Assembly: GCA_018384835.1 (NCBI GenBank)
Contig: JAHAYB010000317.1
Location: 1-7,540 of the forward strand
Source: Comamonas sp.
Lineage (GTDB): Bacteria > Pseudomonadota > Gammaproteobacteria > Burkholderiales > Burkholderiaceae_C
Reading direction: 5' to 3'
DNA: 7,540 nt
This document shows positions 5,999 to 7,540 of the stretch, in pieces. Position 1 is the first letter of the stretch. The number at the start of each line of letters is the position of its first letter. The position numbers were made by a program, and so were the translations under genes. The notes below the pieces were generated by a model. It did not search any database. It was not told the origin of the DNA and saw only the letters and a list, made by a program, of their open reading frames with translations.

Positions 5999-6628
5999 GT
6001 GATTCATGTTGTCTTGTGTGATGACCACGCCGTCCTACGCCGTGGCATACGCGATACCTTGGCCGAGGCCACTGACATCCGCGTCACCGGCGAAGCAGGC
6101 AGCTACACCGAGCTGCGCGAACTCCTGCGCAGCGCAGCCTGCCATGTCCTGTTGCTCGATATTGATATGCCTGGGCGCAATGGCCTAGAGGTGCTAGCCA
6201 GCGTGCGCGAAAGCCATCCACATATCCGCGTGCTCATGGTCTCTATGTACCCCGAAGACCAGTACGCCCTGCGTAGCATTAAGGCCGGCGCACAAGGCTA
6301 TGCCAATAAATCGGGCGACCCCATAGAGCTGATTGAGGCCGTGCGCATCGTTCATGCAGGGCGCAAATACCTCACCCCTGCCGTGGCGCAGATGCTGGCC
6401 GATAGCCTGGCCGCACCTGAAGCCCTGAGCGGCCACGCCGCCCTGTCTGAGCGCGAAATGCAAACCCTGCAAAAAATTGCCAGCGGCAAGCGCCTGACAG
6501 ACATTGCCCAAGAGCTGATGCTCAGTCCCAAAACCGTCAGCGTCTATCGCGCCCGCGTGCTAGAGAAGCTGCAACTGAGCAATAACGCCGAACTCACCGT
6601 GTACGCCATCCGCAACGGGCTGGTGTAG
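5999..6628 (+). CDS. NarL/FixJ-family response regulator (REC plus LuxR-type HTH)
   Basis: A 209-residue DNA-binding regulator. The receiver (about 1-120) has D8-D9 (LCDDH), phosphoacceptor D54 in LLLDIDMPGRNG, S82 in MVSMYPED and K104 in YANKSGD. The C-terminal LuxR/GerE helix-turn-helix (about 147-206) shows LSEREMQTLQKIASGK, then LTDIAQELMLSPKTVSVY as the HTH core, and VLEKLQLSNNAELTVYA. Length and layout are standard for the family. It starts at GTG, 67 bases after the kinase stop, with a strong ribosome-binding site. The adjacent HisKA_3 kinase is the expected phosphodonor, since that kinase class typically pairs with NarL-type regulators. Target promoters are unknown; the dyad at 4687-4726 is one candidate. 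It ends 4 bases from the convergent Uma2 gene, and no terminator is seen between them. Confidence 0.95.
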   Translation: MIHVVLCDDHAVLRRGIRDTLAEATDIRVTGEAGSYTELRELLRSAACHVLLLDIDMPGRNGLEVLASVRESHPHIRVLMVSMYPEDQYALRSIKAGAQGYANKSGDPIELIEAVRIVHAGRKYLTPAVAQMLADSLAAPEALSGHAALSEREMQTLQKIASGKRLTDIAQELMLSPKTVSVYRARVLEKLQLSNNAELTVYAIRNGLV

Positions 6629-6632
6629 CTAC

Positions 6633-7253
6633 CTACTGCGGCTGTGGGTCTAAGTTTAGGTTTGGCCAGCGCACATCCTCATACACCGTTGCCAGGGGGA
6701 TATCCAGGTCAATACTGGCCAGGTGGATGGTTTGCTCCCCTTCCAGAGGGTAGAGCCACCAGCGCTCCCCTTGCTCTTTGTCGCCAGTGCTGGGCTTGTC
6801 ACGGCGAAACAGCTCTGCGCGGCGGTGCTCGGTGTCAATCAGCAGGTATTCCTGCAAGCTGGGGAGGTTGCGGTAGCTGGCAAACTTGTCGCCCCGGTCG
6901 TAGGCGCTGGTACTGGGCGAGAGCACTTCCACAATCAGGCTGGGGGCGGTTTTGAACTGGGTGTGCGCCCGGTCTGCCTCAGCGCAGGTCACGAAGACAT
7001 CGGGGTAGAAAAAAGCGTTGGCGGCATCCACTCGCAGCTTCATGTCTGAAATAAACACCGAGCAGGGGCTGCCGCGTAGTTGGCTGCGCAGAGCGATGAA
7101 TACATTGCCTGCAATGGTGACATGCGCTTCCGATGCGCCCGCCATGGCGAAGACTTCGCCATTGAGGTATTCGTGCTTATCGGGCTGTTCGGCCTCCCAG
7201 GCTAGGTAGGCATCAGCGCTGAATAGAGGCTCTTGGTAGGCGGGCAGGCTCAT
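6633..7253 (-). CDS. Uma2-family protein (PD-(D/E)XK nuclease-like, DUF820)
   Basis: A 206-residue soluble protein of the Uma2 family, whose fold is restriction-endonuclease-like; the biological role is generally unknown. Visible family features in order: AYLAWEAEQPDKHEYLNGE (about 15-33) with NGEVFAMAGAS and H44; SVFISDMKLRV (65-75); YPDVFVTC with the probable catalytic D85; LIVEVLSPST with E109; DRGDKFASYRNL with K123, the likely lysine of the site; and EYLLID (135-140). The putative active-site residues are therefore intact. Start ATG at 7253 has only a weak AAGAAAG-like site upstream. It is 41 bases downstream of erpA on the same strand and may be read through from it. No transposase, partner methylase or antitoxin is next to it, so neither a restriction role nor mobility is shown. 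Confidence 0.9.
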   Translation of the reverse strand: MSLPAYQEPLFSADAYLAWEAEQPDKHEYLNGEVFAMAGASEAHVTIAGNVFIALRSQLRGSPCSVFISDMKLRVDAANAFFYPDVFVTCAEADRAHTQFKTAPSLIVEVLSPSTSAYDRGDKFASYRNLPSLQEYLLIDTEHRRAELFRRDKPSTGDKEQGERWWLYPLEGEQTIHLASIDLDIPLATVYEDVRWPNLNLDPQPQ

Positions 7254-7294
7254 GGCAGGCTTTCTTGGGTGGTGAAGGCGAGGGCTTTAGGGCA

Positions 7295-7540
7295 TCAGAT
7301 AGCAAAGCTGGAGCCGCAACCGCAGGTGGTTTCAGCGTTGGGGTTGCGGATGACGAATTGTGCGCCTTGCAGGTCTTCTTTGTAGTCGATTTCTGCGCCA
7401 ACCAGGTATTGGTAGCTCATGGCATCAATCAGCAGGGACACGCCGTTTTTGGTCATGGTGGTGTCGTCTTCGCTGGTTTCTTCGTCAAAGGTGAAACCAT
7501 ATTGAAAGCCCGAGCAGCCCCCGCCTTGAACGAAGACGCG
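7295..7540 (-). CDS. erpA: ErpA, A-type iron-sulfur carrier protein (C-terminal part, cut by window edge)
   Basis: Only the last 81 codons are present; the 5' end lies beyond the right edge, and the reading frame is open to position 7540. Translated by hand, it contains [18 protein letters not shown], then [20 protein letters not shown], and ends [17 protein letters not shown] with a TGA stop at 7297-7295. The three cysteines that bind the cluster in A-type carriers are all seen: one in GGCSG and two in CGCG. The [10 protein letters not shown] and NPNA...TCGCGSSF pattern matches ErpA better than IscA or SufA. ErpA accepts Fe-S clusters from the scaffold and hands them to apoproteins such as isoprenoid-synthesis enzymes. 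It is a housekeeping gene, with no visible link to the signalling genes to its left. Confidence 0.93.
   Translation of the reverse strand, partial: RVFVQGGGCSGFQYGFTFDEETSEDDTTMTKNGVSLLIDAMSYQYLVGAEIDYKEDLQGAQFVIRNPNAETTCGCGSSFAI

Noticed and set aside
5929..6001. Readthrough fusion of kinase and regulator through the amber-rich repeat
   Set aside because: The regulator is in a different frame from the kinase and several in-frame stops intervene; a stop at 5966-5968 also closes the regulator frame upstream.
7213..7401. 62-codon minus-strand open frame overlapping the Uma2 start and erpA end
   Set aside because: It is out of frame with erpA, whose ErpA-type cysteine motif is read cleanly in another frame, and it has no features of its own.

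Overview
The window holds a bacterial chemosensory operon, a divergently transcribed cytoplasmic two-component pair, and a short unrelated segment with a Uma2-family gene and the end of erpA. The che gene set, the LuxR/NarL-type regulator, the HisKA_3 kinase and the ErpA tail ([17 protein letters not shown]) all point to a proteobacterium, most likely beta- or gammaproteobacterial. I cannot name the genus from sequence alone.

Left two thirds, minus strand (4654 down to 20): five genes read in the order cheZ-like, cheY, cheA, cheW, cheR, with gaps of 88, 58, 88 and about 111 bases and a recognisable Shine-Dalgarno sequence before each. CheA (kinase) and CheW (adaptor) form the signalling core. 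CheY is the single-domain output. The 151-residue first gene carries the DxxxQ phosphatase signature and a C-terminal tail resembling the CheZ CheY-binding peptide. CheR methylates receptors. No receptor, cheB or cheD lies in the window; the operon may continue past the left edge.

Middle, plus strand (4798-6628): a soluble kinase (REC, HisKA_3, HATPase_c) is followed by a NarL/FixJ response regulator with a GTG start and a strong ribosome-binding site. The two are separated by 67 bases containing a TAGCAA hexanucleotide repeat. The 143-base divergent gap between the two transcription units contains a nested perfect dyad, the best candidate here for a shared control site. The layout suggests, but does not prove, that the chemosensory system and the transcriptional two-component pair work together.

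Right end, minus strand: a Uma2-family (PD-(D/E)XK-like) protein ends 4 bases from the convergent regulator gene. Upstream of it is the C-terminal 81 codons of erpA, which runs off the right edge.

Base composition changes strongly from left to right. Hand-counted lines in cheR are about 30% GC, mid-cheA lines about 40-55%, and the kinase gene up to about 70%. The gradient runs through cheA rather than breaking at a gene boundary. No tRNA, rRNA, CRISPR array, insertion sequence or transposase was seen.
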